Positions 46,413 through 58,030 of a DNA stretch of 64,000 bases are shown piece by piece. Every line of letters begins with the position of its first letter. The first letter of the stretch is position 1. The notes beneath the pieces were generated by a model that worked only from the letters and a program-made list of their open reading frames with translations, was not told the origin of the DNA and did no database searches. The position numbers and the translations under genes were made by a program. The DNA is from Erodium maritimum (taxonomy: Eukaryota > Streptophyta > Magnoliopsida > Geraniales > Geraniaceae), in assembly GCA_963921825.1 (NCBI GenBank), contig OY997588.1, positions 155,683,618 to 155,747,617 of the forward strand. Direction: 5' to 3'.

Positions 46413-46870
46413 GCAATAACTAAATAAAATATACAACCACGAACAGTGTATCTATTAAACGTGATTAACAAATCACGAAACAAGATATTATACTGATAAG
46501 CACAATTGAACACAATTGAATCATCAATTTTAACTAAAGCTTACGGCAAAACACAACAATAAACTCATTAGATAAAGCCATATCCTTATGTGTTCATAAC
46601 TTTCGGCCAACCTAATCAAAGATTAATGATTTTGCAAAATATTACCAAACTACCAATCTCATTATGAATAGTTCAACGATTCACGGTCTTGTAAAAATTA
46701 CAAAACTACCAATACATGCAACAGTAAGAACATATAGGCTTCAACAGTCAAACCAAATATAAGCAACGGAACATAAACAAAGGTTTGAAGCCATCGAAAC
46801 CATAACAGTAACTTCACAAATAATCCAACAACAAAAATCAGATACATCCCAATAATCTGACTAAAGCGTG
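46413..46870 (-). mobile_element. Copia leader region, right part
   Basis: AT-rich non-coding DNA between the hAT MITE and the PBS, with no readable domain. It belongs to the copia element by position. Confidence 0.45.
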
Positions 46871-46882
46871 GCTCTGATACCA
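46871..46882 (-). promoter_or_regulatory. Copia primer-binding site (tRNA-iMet type)
   Basis: On the minus strand, TGGTATCAGAGC starts 2 nt after the LTR end. It is a match to the initiator tRNA-Met 3' end and shows that the copia element runs right to left. Confidence 0.88.
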
Positions 46883-46884
46883 CT

Positions 46885-47312
46885 TGTAAGAACCCTAATA
46901 GAATCCCGTGAGAATCCAACGCTTAGTCAAACAATCGGGATTTAAGTATAAAACAACATAAAAAGCGTACCTGACTCCATTGTTGATTCGAGAACAAGAT
47001 TGGTTTGGTCTTCCACAGTTCAATCCCTTATGCTCTCCTTTAATATGCTCTCGCTCTACAGATGGGGATGGAGGAGAAAAAAAAGACGGCTGATTGAACT
47101 TGGGGACCAAACCCTAATATGCCTTTATATATAGAATCTGAATAAAGCCCATTACTCTAATCAGATTTATATGGGTATCACACATTACAAAGCTCATACT
47201 CATTAATGTTTTAAATTGGGCTTCCCAACTAGTAGCCCAATACGAATCATTGACCCCAAATATACTTGTCCAATTTGTAAGCCCACACGTTGGATTATAA
47301 AATAACCCAACA
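46885..47312 (-). mobile_element. 5' LTR of the copia element
   Basis: 428 bp, starting TGTTGGGTTA and ending TTCTTACA on the minus strand (TG...CA ends), followed directly by the PBS. A TATA-like CTATATATAAAG (47123-47134) lies inside. The partner 3' LTR is not in the window, so no target duplication can be read. Confidence 0.8.
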
Positions 47313-47589
47313 TACGGATGAACCCCAAGGAGTCTAAAAATCCCAAAGAAGCAAAAAAATAGTAGACCCTACAGCAAATCCAGCAACTGACAAGGACAAA
47401 AACCTCAAATGCAGCTCTGATAATAATAAGATCTCCTCAAAAGTGTAAGGGCCAGAATCTGCAAGAAAAACCAGGTAAGCAATGTGGTACCAAGCTCACC
47501 AGCCACTACCATACAAAACCAATCCTTAAATCAACCCAGTCCCCCAGAAAGACCAAACTCCTACTAGCTCCGGATTTTCAAATCAAGAA
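47313..47589. other. Intergenic DNA, nothing recognised
   Basis: Purine-rich non-coding sequence between the copia LTR and the reading frame to its right. Confidence 0.4.
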
Positions 47590-48012
47590 TTAATGAGAAA
47601 AGGGAATTCTGCCTTGAGATTCTATCTCATCCAGACAAGTTTCTTCTTTTCCTTCCAAGTCTTCAAAGTCATCACCAGAATCAGTTTCAAAGTTTACCTT
47701 TTGATTAATTTCTGCCTTTAGGTTATCAAATTGGTCAATGACTAGATGATCAGCAACAAAAGCCTTCAAACTAATGGACTTGTAGTAATCCCAAAGGCTT
47801 TTAATTTCTTCACTAGCTGTTGCTGATGTTGGGATCTTCTTTTTTTGTTTCTTATCTGATAGAGGTAGAAGCAGTGTCTCTTTGCCTCTTTTTGATCTTG
47901 TATCATAAACGTAAGAAACATGTGGCTTTTTGGACTTTCTCTTCACTAATGAATTTTTTCTTTGAGAAGAGGAGAACTGAGGATTGATTCTTTTGTTTCG
48001 ATTCAATACCAT
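47590..48012 (-). CDS. Uncharacterised small basic/acidic protein frame
   Basis: An open frame of 140 codons from ATG 48012. The N-terminal third is very basic (RNKRINPQF, SQRKNSLVKRKSKKP, DTRSKRGKE, DKKQKKK). It is followed by EEIKSLWDYYKSISLKAF and an acidic end (ETDSGDDFEDLEGKEET). I do not recognise the family. A basic-then-acidic layout could suit a nuclear protein, but that is a guess. The start lies inside the left arm of a large palindrome, and the right arm carries a diverged ATG (MVLVLNQPFSKKRANG) in the opposite direction that soon stops. It may be a gene fragment or a transposon ORF. Confidence 0.35.
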   Translation of the reverse strand: MVLNRNKRINPQFSSSQRKNSLVKRKSKKPHVSYVYDTRSKRGKETLLLPLSDKKQKKKIPTSATASEEIKSLWDYYKSISLKAFVADHLVIDQFDNLKAEINQKVNFETDSGDDFEDLEGKEETCLDEIESQGRIPFSH

Positions 48013-48540
48013 TACCGACTTAATTTGCAACTCTAACGTGTATCGATTTCGTTGACTGATCGGTTTTTCATTCGAGTATATTTTTCTCTGTTCTTCGTGC
48101 AGAAAAATACGAACGAAGATGACCCTTTCTGTCTTCTTTCAAATCATGGCATTGGGTTTCTTAGAGTAAATAATATACCCATTTTCGATTCCATGACATT
48201 AGTTATGAGTATGTAGCACGTCGAATTTATTTTTGTTATTAAAAAAACATGAGCATTTGTATGGATCAAGGAAATACTCATGTTTTTTTAATAATAAAAA
48301 TAAATTCGACGTCCTACATATTCATAATCAATGTCATGGAATCGAAAATGGGTATATTACTTACTCTAAGAAACCCAAGGCCATGATTTGAAAGAAGACA
48401 GAAAGGGTCATCTTCGGTCGTATTTTCCTACACGAAGAAAAGAGAAAAACGTACTCGAATTAAAAATCGATCAGTCAACGGAATCGATACACGTTGGAGT
48501 AGCAAATTAACTCGGTAATGGTATTGGTATTGAATCAACC
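47990..48540. repeat. Large imperfect palindrome (~265-bp arms)
   Basis: Left arm about 47990-48256, right arm about 48273-48540, loop about 16 nt. Arms share long runs such as TCGATTCCATGACATT and its complement, at roughly 85-90 percent identity by eye. The two halves are head-to-head copies of one sequence that includes the 5' end of the small reading frame. This could be a foldback element or an inverted duplication of a promoter region. Confidence 0.8.
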
Positions 48541-50017
48541 TTTTTCAAAGAAGAGGGCGAACGGGGCGAGGAAGAGACAACGACGACGTTACGACAGACG
48601 ATGAGGACGTAACGGTCAATTTTGATCCCCACATCTTGATCCCAATTTTGTTCGAAATCTCAACGCCTCCGGAAGAATAGAGGAAGTAGAAGGAAAAGGG
48701 AATGAAACAGAGGAAAAGGGCCCATTTTGATATAGCCAAGAGAGTGAGAGAGATTGGTATGTAGGAGGTGAAATGGTGGTAGATGAGGATTAGGGTTTTA
48801 AAGGGAAAGGAGAGGAAGAGACATGCAGGAAGAATGAAATGATAAATTAGAGAGACATGCATGAAGAATGGGTTTGCATGGGGATTTGATTACATGTTTT
48901 GTTGTTAGTTTGTCAGTGAACTGCTTCAAGGATGTGGGCATGGAATGTTTTTGACTCTACCAATTTCTTATTTAAATCTACTCATCAATGCTAAGTATGC
49001 CTGACTTAAAATTTGATAATTACTCGAATATATATTAGAGAAATAGGACATTTTCTCTGTCGTGCCTATCTTCCCGAACTGTCTTATCCCTCGCAGACCG
49101 TGTCTGGTGTGGGGGTTCAAGACCGGCGTTGGGGTTGAGAGAACCATTATCGTTCTCTTCTCCTTCTCGGTCTGCGTTGCAGAAGCGCCGTTTGATGCCT
49201 CCGACGGACGTGTTCTCTCTCTCCCGGGGATCAACAGGTTCTCGTTCGCCCTTCCCTTCGGAACGGGTTTCGGTGGGGGGTAGAACTTGGGTTGCTGCTC
49301 CATCAAGCGCCGAAGTCCTCCCTCATCTTCAGAACCTTCGTTTGCCGGCCGCTCGACCGACCCATGACCTTGCTCTGGGTTTTTTGTCAGGCGGCGCGAG
49401 AGTTGCAGGGCATCGGCTTCCGCCTTGGGCCTCGCCTCCATCTCCATCGGTCTGGATTTTCCCTCGGGGTCCAGGACTGGGGACGGCTAGAGCTACACGC
49501 TGGGTCTCCTCCTCAACCACTACGGTGGCTCAGACTCGACGGGTTTTCCTTGCGGGCGAGGGACTTCTATTTCATTCGCAGGCGAGGGCTGAGAAACAGC
49601 TCCGCCTGGCCACATGAGTCAGCAAGCAGGCCTCAGGGGCAGATGGAAGGACTCCCTGAGTATAGCCTGTTTTTCCTTCACTACTGACGATCACAGCTTC
49701 GGCTTTACATCAGAAGAAGAGCGCCGCCCTCAGGTGACCCAGCGGTACTCAGACCCTACCTTGAGCATGCTCATAAGTCCTTCTTAGATTTTGGTTGTTT
49801 TTTCAGTATTGTTCTAGGTAGTATGAAGCGTAGTCTTCAAAACGTCTTTGATGTAAATTAGTTATCAGAGTTTGGCATGAACCGTTACGTCCTCATCGTC
49901 TACCGTAACGCCATGGTTGAGAGTGAGCATGTTGATAATGTACGTTCCCGCGGACCCTACCTGCAACCACACCATAAGCACGTAGGGTTTCACCTTATCG
50001 AACCCTTCACTAATCGT
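48541..50017. other. GC-rich segment with overlapping open frames, not assigned
   Basis: 49060-49690 is much more GC-rich than its surroundings and is open on both strands: plus 49129-49617 (162 codons), minus 49447-48968 (159 codons, with KFYPPPKPVPKGRANENLL). Neither gives a family I recognise. High GC lengthens chance frames, and the composition resembles the LINE 5' UTR at 5218-5420. 48541-49060 and 49690-50017 show nothing supported. Confidence 0.3.
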
Positions 50018-50519
50018 CCCCTATATATATATAGTTGGTATCAGGTACAAATCACCCCTTATTGTGCAAACTACGAACTAATTTGAGCTATAGGATCCCC
50101 CAAAGTGATGTCAGTAGAGCGCACCAGATGCTGACACGTGTCAATTAAATATATAAAACACTGCACCTTATTGTGCAAACTACGAACTCACCAGGTGCTG
50201 ACACGTAGGCGCGCGCGCTGCTGGTGTGCGCGCACACAGTACTAATAGTTTGAATAGCACGGTGCTGATAGGTAGCACAAAAAATGTTGATAGTTTGCAT
50301 TTGTACTAAACTATCAGCACCGAGCTTGTAAACTATCAGCACCCGTGCGCGCGTGGTCAACACGCGCTATTGTGTGGGCAGAGGCGCGCGCGAAGTGGCC
50401 ACATGTCAGCATCGCGCGCGCTCTGATGACGTCACTTTGACTGCATCCTGTGGCTTAGATTGGTTTGTAGTTTGCACTAAGAGTGATTTTTACTGGATAG
50501 CTACCCTATATATATAGGG
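50018..50519. mobile_element. Foldback MITE with ~115-bp inverted arms
   Basis: Ends are CCCTATATATATATAG and CCCTATATATATAGGG. The inverted arms share GCAAACTAC, TGATGTCAGTAGAGCGC-like and GATGCTGACA words. An inner block (TATTGTGCAAACTACGAACT) is itself duplicated at about 50060 and 50170. The centre contains alternating GCGCGCGC tracts (50210-50220, 50384-50392, 50414-50421). It is non-coding. The target duplication is unclear. Confidence 0.75.
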
Positions 50520-50917
50520 TTAAATATCGAAACTTACTCTTAAGTATTGGTCGCGAACACTACACTACCCACGTTTTCAAAATGAACACTACACTACCCT
50601 TTAGTATTGGTCACGCGATTTTGTTAGTAAAAATGGACGGAATTTTCCATTCCGTTAGTCATATGACCTCAAGTGTCATATAATGGATGGTAAATGACGT
50701 TTCCTTTTAATTATATGACCTCTACACATTTTATAAGGAACATTGTCATTGTACCTTCATTATTGTTTCTTATAAAGTTGCTCATTTGTTAGTTAGAAAT
50801 GCTACTTATTGGGATGTAATTGATTGGGAGATCGATCACTCATATTCCGAATATTCTCATTATAGCCTAAAATGGTGATTTAGCAGTTCAACGAAATTCT
50901 CAACTTTTACCTCAAAA
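50520..50917. other. Intergenic DNA with a degenerate MITE-like stretch
   Basis: 50530-50700 carries a repeated phrase (AACACTACACTACCC twice, GTATTGGTC twice) like the start of a foldback element, but no matching right end is visible. The rest shows nothing. Confidence 0.35.
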
Positions 50918-51735
50918 AAATACATTGCCGTTCTGTTCAACAATATAATAAATATATTTTCATTGCTAATCAAACGCAACGGTCCGCTGTAGCACTTCGT
51001 AAATTTCTATGTCTTTGAAATTCCGGGTTCGATCCCCGGCAGCGGAAATCATTTTTTTTTTTTTTTTACAATAGTTAACAACATCCTACCAAAGGCCTGA
51101 ACCTACGATACTTGAAAGTTTTTTTTTTTTTTTTGAAGGAAACAGCAATAACATGAAGGAGACAACTAGACCAAGAAGAACTGAAGAAGTAATGCGAATC
51201 AGTACAAAAATTGAAATACAATTAAGAAATCGAGAGCTGGCGGTAACTGGTTCAGTTTTCGGGGGTTCTTCTGAAACGTTTAGTTCATCAGCACAACATA
51301 GATGATCATAGTGTGAAAAGGGTCTACCAGTCCAATAATCATAGTAGACATTGAAATTGAATCTATTTCTCCATTAAATATCAGACAAGATTCGTAATCA
51401 CATGATAGATTTTAAAATCCAATCCATATCTCCATCAGATGATAGTTAAGTTGCAAGTACACAAACAGCAGCTAGTCTTAGGAAATTCTTATTCTCTCAG
51501 TGCAGCTGCTATTTTCTTTTGGATGAGTTCTACTCCGATTCGAGGAGATAATCTCGGTAGAGTTTCCTGAAACAGAGTCCAAAATCGAATATCAGAGATC
51601 ATCTATCGTTAGCAACTAAAAAATCAACTTTATCCATTCAAGCAGTGTATGAACATCATCAACATTAAAGGAAATCTAGTTTTTGTATGTTGCATTCTTT
51701 TTTTGAAGGGTAAAATTGATATCACCTTTGAATTG
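50918..51735 (-). repeat. Original of the duplicated segment
   Basis: Homologous to 7222-8478 but without the MITE found there. It holds the tRNA-like sequence, the 3' flank and last exon of the complete glutaredoxin-like gene, and about 170 bp of intron 2. Homology stops in intron 2. Confidence 0.9.
50983..51046 (+). pseudogene. tRNA-like sequence, copy 2
   Basis: The same 64-nt layout as copy 1. Acceptor stem, T-arm and B-box-like sequence are unchanged, while the central loop differs (TATGTCTTT versus TATGATGTT). A long T-run follows (51051-51067). Conservation of stems with a drifting loop is suggestive, but the missing D-arm argues against a working tRNA. Confidence 0.5.
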
Positions 51736-54085
51736 TTTGCAGGCGGTTTTGTATTTTCTTTCAGTTGCACGGTCTATAACAGAGTTAAAGTCTAATGTAA
51801 AAAAGACTGTACCACCCCCACAAAAATCTTGGGAGTCTTGAAGAAGAAGGTTAATCTTGTCATTTAAAGCACAAAATAACGGTCTTGAGGAAGAAGGGTG
51901 GCCGACTGGCAGGTTATTACTTTTTCCATCAGTTTCAACAGATTTTAACTAACGGTGCAACTAAAGAGAAGTATAGGGTAACAAGCTGCTACAAAATAAA
52001 TATAAATGTAACTACCAGCAATTCTTGAATGTTGCGGTATTAAGGAGACTGGTATATATCCCTTTTTTATTCTATTTTCCCACGTATATTCACAGCGTTT
52101 ACAACTTTGAATAATATCACACTTTAGCAGATGAGTTAAAGTGTTTACTCGATAGCCCTTTTATCTAAAAGTAATAAGAGTCTGAAGCTCTACAGATTTT
52201 TCAGGGACGATGGGCCTAGATGTTATGAGATGTGAAGTTATTTTCTTGTCAGTCTCGAGTTATAATAGGAACGTAAGTTGGGATAATGGAACACCACTCG
52301 ATTCCGAAGTCATTAAATGACTGACTAGCAGATGAAATTTTTATTTATGCTCCTCCTAGTATGGTGATGCAATGGCTACTGAAACGAAGTTTTTGAGCTG
52401 TAGGTAGCCCAAGGTAAAGGTATAGTGCCATTTATCAGCAAACTATACAAATTGAAAATAATTACAATAGTATTGCATTTGCCTCGTCTTCAATTACAAG
52501 AAATATCAGCTGAGGATAGAAGATGCTGACTAAGTAAAAATAATGTGATTGTAAAGCAAATGACATCAATGCTAGTGTTGGTTATGATTACAACTTTAAA
52601 GTGGTTTTTGCCTTAGTAAGTAGTGACAAGCTCTTCCAAGGCCAGTTCTTCGAACTTAAAAAATTGGAGGGATGAAGCATATACCAAAGACAAATTCAAA
52701 AGTGGTTGAATACGAGATATACACCTAGGGAAAATTCAAGGGATAATTGCAAAAGAGTACCCTGAGGTATTCATTTTCTGCAACGTATAGCCCCCTTATT
52801 TGAATTTAAATTTCCAAGGGTAAAATCATCATTTTGAAACAAAAAAGACAAGTTCAAGGCTCTTTTTGCAATTATCAAAGAAGGCTACAAGTTGCAAAAA
52901 ATGAATACCTCAAGGTACTTTTTTGTAATTATCCCAAAAATAAAACTACCCGTCTCACTTATCAAGTACTAACTTAATCAGCATATCCAGGCAACAAAGA
53001 CCCTTTTCAGCCTTCACTAACCTTCACTAAGAAATATCAGCAACTACCCAAAATCTCCTCAAACTAGAAGAACTAACATAGGAAGTATATACATGAGAGG
53101 TAGAGCATACCAGACTCCCGATAATGTTGGAAACTGAACAATAGAAGCCAATCACAGACCCAAAAACCCTTTCTTGACTTACATTACAACAAAGAACAAA
53201 CCATTTAACGATGAAATGGTCCATATGCTCTAAATGAGTCAGTATCTATTGAAGGCCAGAGGCAATTCCATGTATAGTTTAGGGGTAACTATATTAACAC
53301 ACCCTCGGTGACCTTTGATTCTCAAAAACACACTATATAGGTGATGAGTTAGCAATAACACACTCTCACTTTCGGTAGTTATCAAAAACCCACCAGGAAC
53401 ACACTCGAAAGGTGACAATGTGTTCCCGATAAAACCATCACCTATTCAGTGTGAATCCGTGGGTTTTTGATGAATAACGAAATGTAACCATGTCTTCACC
53501 GATAACCCCTCGCTTATAAGGGTTCCTAAAACTCAAAGGTCAGTCCAATTTTATCACTTTTTCATGAATTTTATGTATACACAGCTTATTAAGAAAAGCA
53601 CACAGACAAAATTACACAAATAAACCATAATCAAACCTCAAAACCATCACAAAACACTGACCTCAGAGCCATCAGAGAGCAATCTAGCCAACACTGGTAT
53701 TTCATACTGATAAGCCCTCTCCCAATCCGGATTAGTGGTAATGTCCCTCACCTTCCAAAACCCACCAAGCATTAGCGACTAATCACAGCAATTAAGCAAC
53801 AGAACCAGAACAGGATCGAAAATGGAGAAAAGGGTTTACCTGTAAATCAACATCCTGGATCGAATCGGGTCCGGAGAGCAGAAAAGCGGCCTGGAGCTTC
53901 TCCTTGAGCCCGTCGCACAAGCAGCAACCAGGCTTGGAGTAGAGCACGAGCTTCCTCGTCGCGGCCGGCGGAGAAGAAGACGAAGCGCGAGAAGTGAAGT
54001 AGACCCATCTGGGTCTCTGTCGTCCCAGCAACGCCGCCGCCGACGGTCTCGCCACCGCCGCGGCCAATGCTACAGCTGTGGCCAT
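51489..54085 (-). CDS. Glutaredoxin-like (DUF836 family) protein, three exons
   Basis: Exons on the minus strand: 54085-53840, 53751-53662, 51566-51489; all introns have GT/AG ends and phase 0. Protein of 137 aa. Residues 1-40 are rich in Ala/Ser/Arg with no acids, like a plastid transit peptide. Residues 46-82 give KLVLYSKPGCCLCDGLKEKL with the redox pair C54/C57 after SKPG. Exon 2 supplies VRDITTNPDWERAYQYEIPV; exon 3 supplies ETLPRLSPRIGVELIQKKIA. This is the full glutaredoxin-like DUF836 fold, expected to act in thiol redox reactions. An in-frame upstream ATG at 54142 would add 19 residues; I prefer 54085 because the leader then looks like a transit peptide. Intron 2 (2.1 kb) holds a MITE. 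It appears intact. Confidence 0.92.
52740..52935. mobile_element. Short Mutator-type MITE in intron 2
   Basis: 196 bp, starting GGGATAATTGCAAAAGAGTA and ending AATTATCCC with matching inverted arms (GGTATTCATTTTCTGCAA and its near complement). Flanks AAAATTCAA and AAAAATAAA agree at 7 of 9 positions, a worn 9-bp duplication. It lies inside the intron of the glutaredoxin-like gene and does not touch the splice sites. Confidence 0.75.
53280..53530. mobile_element. Degenerate foldback-like repeat in intron 2
   Basis: Starts GGGGTAACTATATTAACACA and contains related words in both directions (AAAAACCCAC and GTGGGTTTTTG; AGGTGATGAG and CATCACCT). The ends are not clean and no target duplication is seen. 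It is probably an old MITE. Confidence 0.4.
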
Positions 54086-54142
54086 CGTTTCGCGAAGCTC
54101 TGTATCCAATTCCAATCCGAGTTTTGTCCTTTGGCAGCACAA

Positions 54143-54743
54143 TCATTCGGGTCGGATCTTTTTGTGAGGATCGGTTTATTTGTGGGCTTTTGGGCTAAAT
54201 GTTGAAACGGGCTCGCTTTGGACTTTTATCTAATCGTGTTAAAAGGGCTAGCCTGAATGAGACCCAGCCCAATTTTTCTTTTTTTGATTTTTCTTTTTGT
54301 GAAATCCAATTTAAAATAAAATGTTTAATCTAATCTTCACACAAATTTGATCGAAATATAAAATAATAAAAATTATTATTGAATTTTAGTGCCACTGTAT
54401 TTTGAAAGAGTTGGACTTGTCAATTAAATGTTGGATAGCCTTTCTTAGAAGGAGGAGTGAAATATTATTGAATCGAGTTCACAACGGATATCAATGTACA
54501 CTTACGTAGTTGTCAAAGTGAATTTTGGGGTTTTTATAGAGTAAATCTATTGTGGAGATAAATCTCGCCTTGAGCGAGCCCGATTTTTCTTTTGAAATTT
54601 GGGCTTGAATTGACCGTAGAAGATAGTGAATCGGTTGTTAAACATATTCAGGTTGTGCAGTCTTTCATGATACCAGCATCTGTCGTTTGACCTTTGAGAC
54701 ATAGTTTTTTACTCGCATTGTGGCTGAATGAACTATTCGTTTT
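54143..54743. other. Upstream region of the glutaredoxin-like gene
   Basis: 54143-54290 is the immediate promoter side, and no clear TATA motif is seen. The rest is AT-rich intergenic DNA without recognisable features. Confidence 0.4.
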
Positions 54744-55095
54744 GGGTAAATTACGTTGACATACCCCCTACTATACGGATAAATACCCCAAAGTTATTTT
54801 GTAATAAAAACATACCCCGAACTAACTTATTAACAACACCCCCCTTCCATCCACTTTTCCATTCATTTTTAGGGTTGGATTAAAAGTTGAAGTTGGTTTT
54901 AGGATTGTAACACTACATATAGTTCCAGAATTCATGAAAAAATGAATAATAAATGGACGGAAAAATGGATGAAATTGGGGATGTTATCATGTTGTTACCA
55001 AGTGTTAGTTTGGGGTATGCTTTCGTTATGAAATAACTTTTGGGTATTTATACGTTAAACGCGTATAGTACGGGGTATGTCAACGCAATTTACCC
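54744..55095. mobile_element. Mutator-type MITE with perfect 9-bp target duplication
   Basis: 352 bp, beginning GGGTAAATTACGTTGACATA and ending TCAACGCAATTTACCC with long inverted arms. It is flanked by ATTCGTTTT on both sides (54735-54743 and 55096-55104). Non-coding. Confidence 0.92.
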
Positions 55096-55104
55096 ATTCG
55101 TTTT

Positions 55105-56847
55105 TCATCTTGAGAGCCACTACTTCCAAATCTCGCGACGCCACCCTTAGGGTCAGCACCACTAGGAAGAGAAAGGGATCCAAGACTTCAATCTCGTCAC
55201 CGAAAAAATGAGAAGAGAAAAACCAGACCCAAAGAGAAAACAGCGACGCGAGTCAAAACTGGTACCCACCACAACCGAAACAAAGATCTTTCACGCACTA
55301 GTCACCTACTAGAGACTGAGAGTAGTCCTCCGGAACCAACACCCACGACGATCTGCGGAGGAGAGTTCACCTCTAACCTCTCAGAACTCGACCGAACGAG
55401 AAAAGATAGGGAAGGGTAAAACACGAAAGCCACGCATCGGTGAGGGATAGGACGACCAAATCTAGACGGAAAACCCTTGATTTGAAAAAGAGCGATCTGA
55501 GATAGGACAAGGTAGGGTCAGAACGTGACGAGGCTTTATCCACAACGAATAAGGAGGCAGGGTGGACCAGATCCACGTCAATCCAAACTTAGTAAGGTGG
55601 AGGAAAAACACCCCACTATCGAAAATTGAAAAAACCGCCTCCATCGGTAAAGAAAGTTGTTGTCGCAGTTTCTCTGGAGGGGAGAAAGGAATAGGAAAGA
55701 AGAAAAATACAAGAGAATAGAGAGAGGACCAACAGTGACCTTATCGGCCGAAACCACGAGATCACCACCAATGACGACGAAAGCAAAAGGCGGTGAGGAC
55801 TAGGTAAGAGAGGGACGAGTTAGAAACAAAAAGGGACTTGCCGAGTAACGTTTTGACCACCCGTCTCTATTAGCCTAATTTAAACTACCATCATTACAAA
55901 TATTTTAAGTTTAACTCCTAAGCTTGCTATACTTACACTTACTCTTAAATCTGTATATTTATTGAAATTCAAACTTCTGATCTCATAAAATGATAGAGTA
56001 CATTAATCAGAGCATCTATTACGGGAGAGTTGAATACATAAATCTGTTGGCATAAGATTGTGTCAATTCGGTGCACACAATAGCGTAGAGGGTCAAACCC
56101 AAAAATCACATGCAAAAAAGATTTTGCAAGAGATAGTGCGATCAGGACAGAGGTAGACACATGAAAAAATAGAATCGACGTCGACAACTTCATCGACGAT
56201 GATAAAAATAAATTGTTCCTCACCAAAAATCTATCTCGACCTCCTCTAAGGTACCTCATATCAATGGACTTGTCATTCAGAGTTAAGAAAATTTCACACA
56301 GTCAACACTTTGGAGGCACATGATATGTTGCAAAATATGTGTCACTAACATTGTCTACTACCTAAAAATGCACCATGTACCCAAATTTGATCCCAACAAC
56401 TCAATCCCTCTTGTGGGTCCTTAACAATCCCATATAAAACCCAATAAAGACATGCATGTTCATGAGCCAGTCCAATATATTTGCTAAGAATGCTTGGTCA
56501 TGACCATGACCATCATGAAAATAAAAGGTATGGTCCAATATGTGGCATTGTGGCCCTTCCTCCTTTACTCCCAACAAAAAAAGCTTCTACTTACTTCCAA
56601 AAACAATGTAGAATCTGCACATGATTAATTGACCAAATACAATGTTCTAGGAAGTGAGCATGGGACCCCATACCCTTTTGAACAAGACATGTCATGTGAA
56701 ATCTTCACTCTAGCCAAAAGTTCAGATACTTGACTAGGTTCAACAATTTTCCATCAAAGGTATCTCATGAATTGATTAATCTGTTTATTCCATAAAATTA
56801 GATCTTATCGATACGATCGTATAGTTTTTTTTTTTGAATTATTAAAA
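55105..56847. other. Intergenic DNA, possible LINE 5' region
   Basis: 55130-55860 read on the minus strand is T/G/C-rich with GC-rich patches, much like the start of the LINE-like element at 5164. No domain can be read. 55860-56847 is AT-rich and includes many CATG words but no gene. Confidence 0.3.
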
Positions 56848-57265
56848 GGGTAAACTATAAATGCATACTTTGAAGTTGACACGTTTAACCGATGATTGTC
56901 TTGAAGTTCAAAAACTACAGATGCATACCCTGAAGTTACAACTCGTAACTAGAATCCCTTTCTGTCAGCTAAAATGACGAAAATACCCTTAGTGTTTTTT
57001 TAAATAATTTAAAAAAAAACTGAAGTGGTTTTTTAAATAAAAATAAAGTCATTTAATAATTAAATATATATAACAAAATTGATTTTAAAATAATTTTTTA
57101 AAAATAATTATTGAAGTGTAGTTGAGGATATTTTCGTCATTTTAGCTGACAAAAGGGTTCCTAGTTACAAGTTGTAACTTCAGGGTATGCATCAATAGTT
57201 TTTGAACTTTAGGATAAACATCGGTTAAACGTGTCAACTTCAAAGTATGGATTTGTAGTTTACCC
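56848..57265. mobile_element. Mutator-type MITE with perfect 9-bp target duplication
   Basis: 418 bp, beginning GGGTAAACTATAAATGCATA and ending TTTGTAGTTTACCC, with long inverted arms sharing GAAGTTGACACGTTTAACCG and its complement. It is flanked by TTATTAAAA on both sides (56839-56847 and 57266-57274). Confidence 0.92.
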
Positions 57266-57274
57266 TTATTAAAA

Positions 57275-58030
57275 ATTAGATATAATTTGAATATGTAGAT
57301 GTAAACCCATCGGAGCAAACCCAGTTGTTAAAAGATGGTTATTCATGTAACAATTTCGTTGTTATTTATGTTTGGAAGGGTTTGGTATTGCCTTGAGTTA
57401 TTTCTCACTTGCGTTTACTACGTTGTCTAGATTAGCCTGAATATTGTTGTAGCTCGAAAATTATCTTTGTTCAATTATAAGTTTGATAGGTGTACTAATA
57501 AATAATGTACTTGACACTTATTTCACCTGAAAATATACATGTTAGAATTTTGTAAGTGGAAAGATCCAATTGAAGAGAAATAGACAATAATCATCTTTGA
57601 TTAGGGTTTCATGTGGTTTCAAGTTTCCACAATGTCAGTAATTTGTTCCCAAGGAGAGGGGCATTTCTGACACTTTCTCATTAAGGAAATTAAAGCAGGT
57701 TTTGCCTCAACTCTCCACAGTCCACACCCACATTAACCCTCTAATTAATTAAAAAAAATTAGTTTAGTTCAATTTCAAATATACAAAAGTCAAATTTAAA
57801 TTTTAAAAAAGATCAAACTTTCACATGATACAAGAACTAAAATTTAAAGTTACTTTGAACATAGTACCTATCAACTCATATATCTTAGGGTTAATTGCAT
57901 TTTAAACCCTTTCTGAATTGGTAACACATTAATTCCAGGAGGTTTTATAATGTTTAACAAGAGTTCTTACAATTTGATAGCACATCTTTAGTATCCGGAG
58001 GTTTTATATTGTTCAACAAGAGATTTTACG
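57275..58030. other. AT-rich intergenic DNA, half of a MITE
   Basis: 57890-58025 begins GGGTTAATTGCATTTTAAAC and has two direct copies of a GGAGGTTTTATA-type phrase. It looks like the left part of a Mutator-type MITE whose right half was displaced by the LINE fragment next to it. The rest shows nothing. Confidence 0.35.

Noticed and set aside
48545-48862. 105-codon hydrophobic frame on the minus strand
   Set aside because: Low-complexity T-rich translation next to a palindrome. There is no domain, and the frame is a by-product of purine-rich plus-strand DNA.
49129-49617. 162-codon GC-rich frame as a gene
   Set aside because: Open on both strands because of GC content, no recognised family, and composition like a LINE 5' region.
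50205-50425. GCGCGCGC tracts as a Z-DNA regulatory site
   Set aside because: They lie within a non-coding foldback MITE and far from either gene start, so there is no support for a regulatory role.
54143-54285. Upstream ATG at 54142 as the start of the glutaredoxin-like protein
   Set aside because: It is in frame but adds charged residues (TKLGLELDTELRET) before the transit-like leader. The ATG at 54085 fits better, though the upstream start cannot be excluded.
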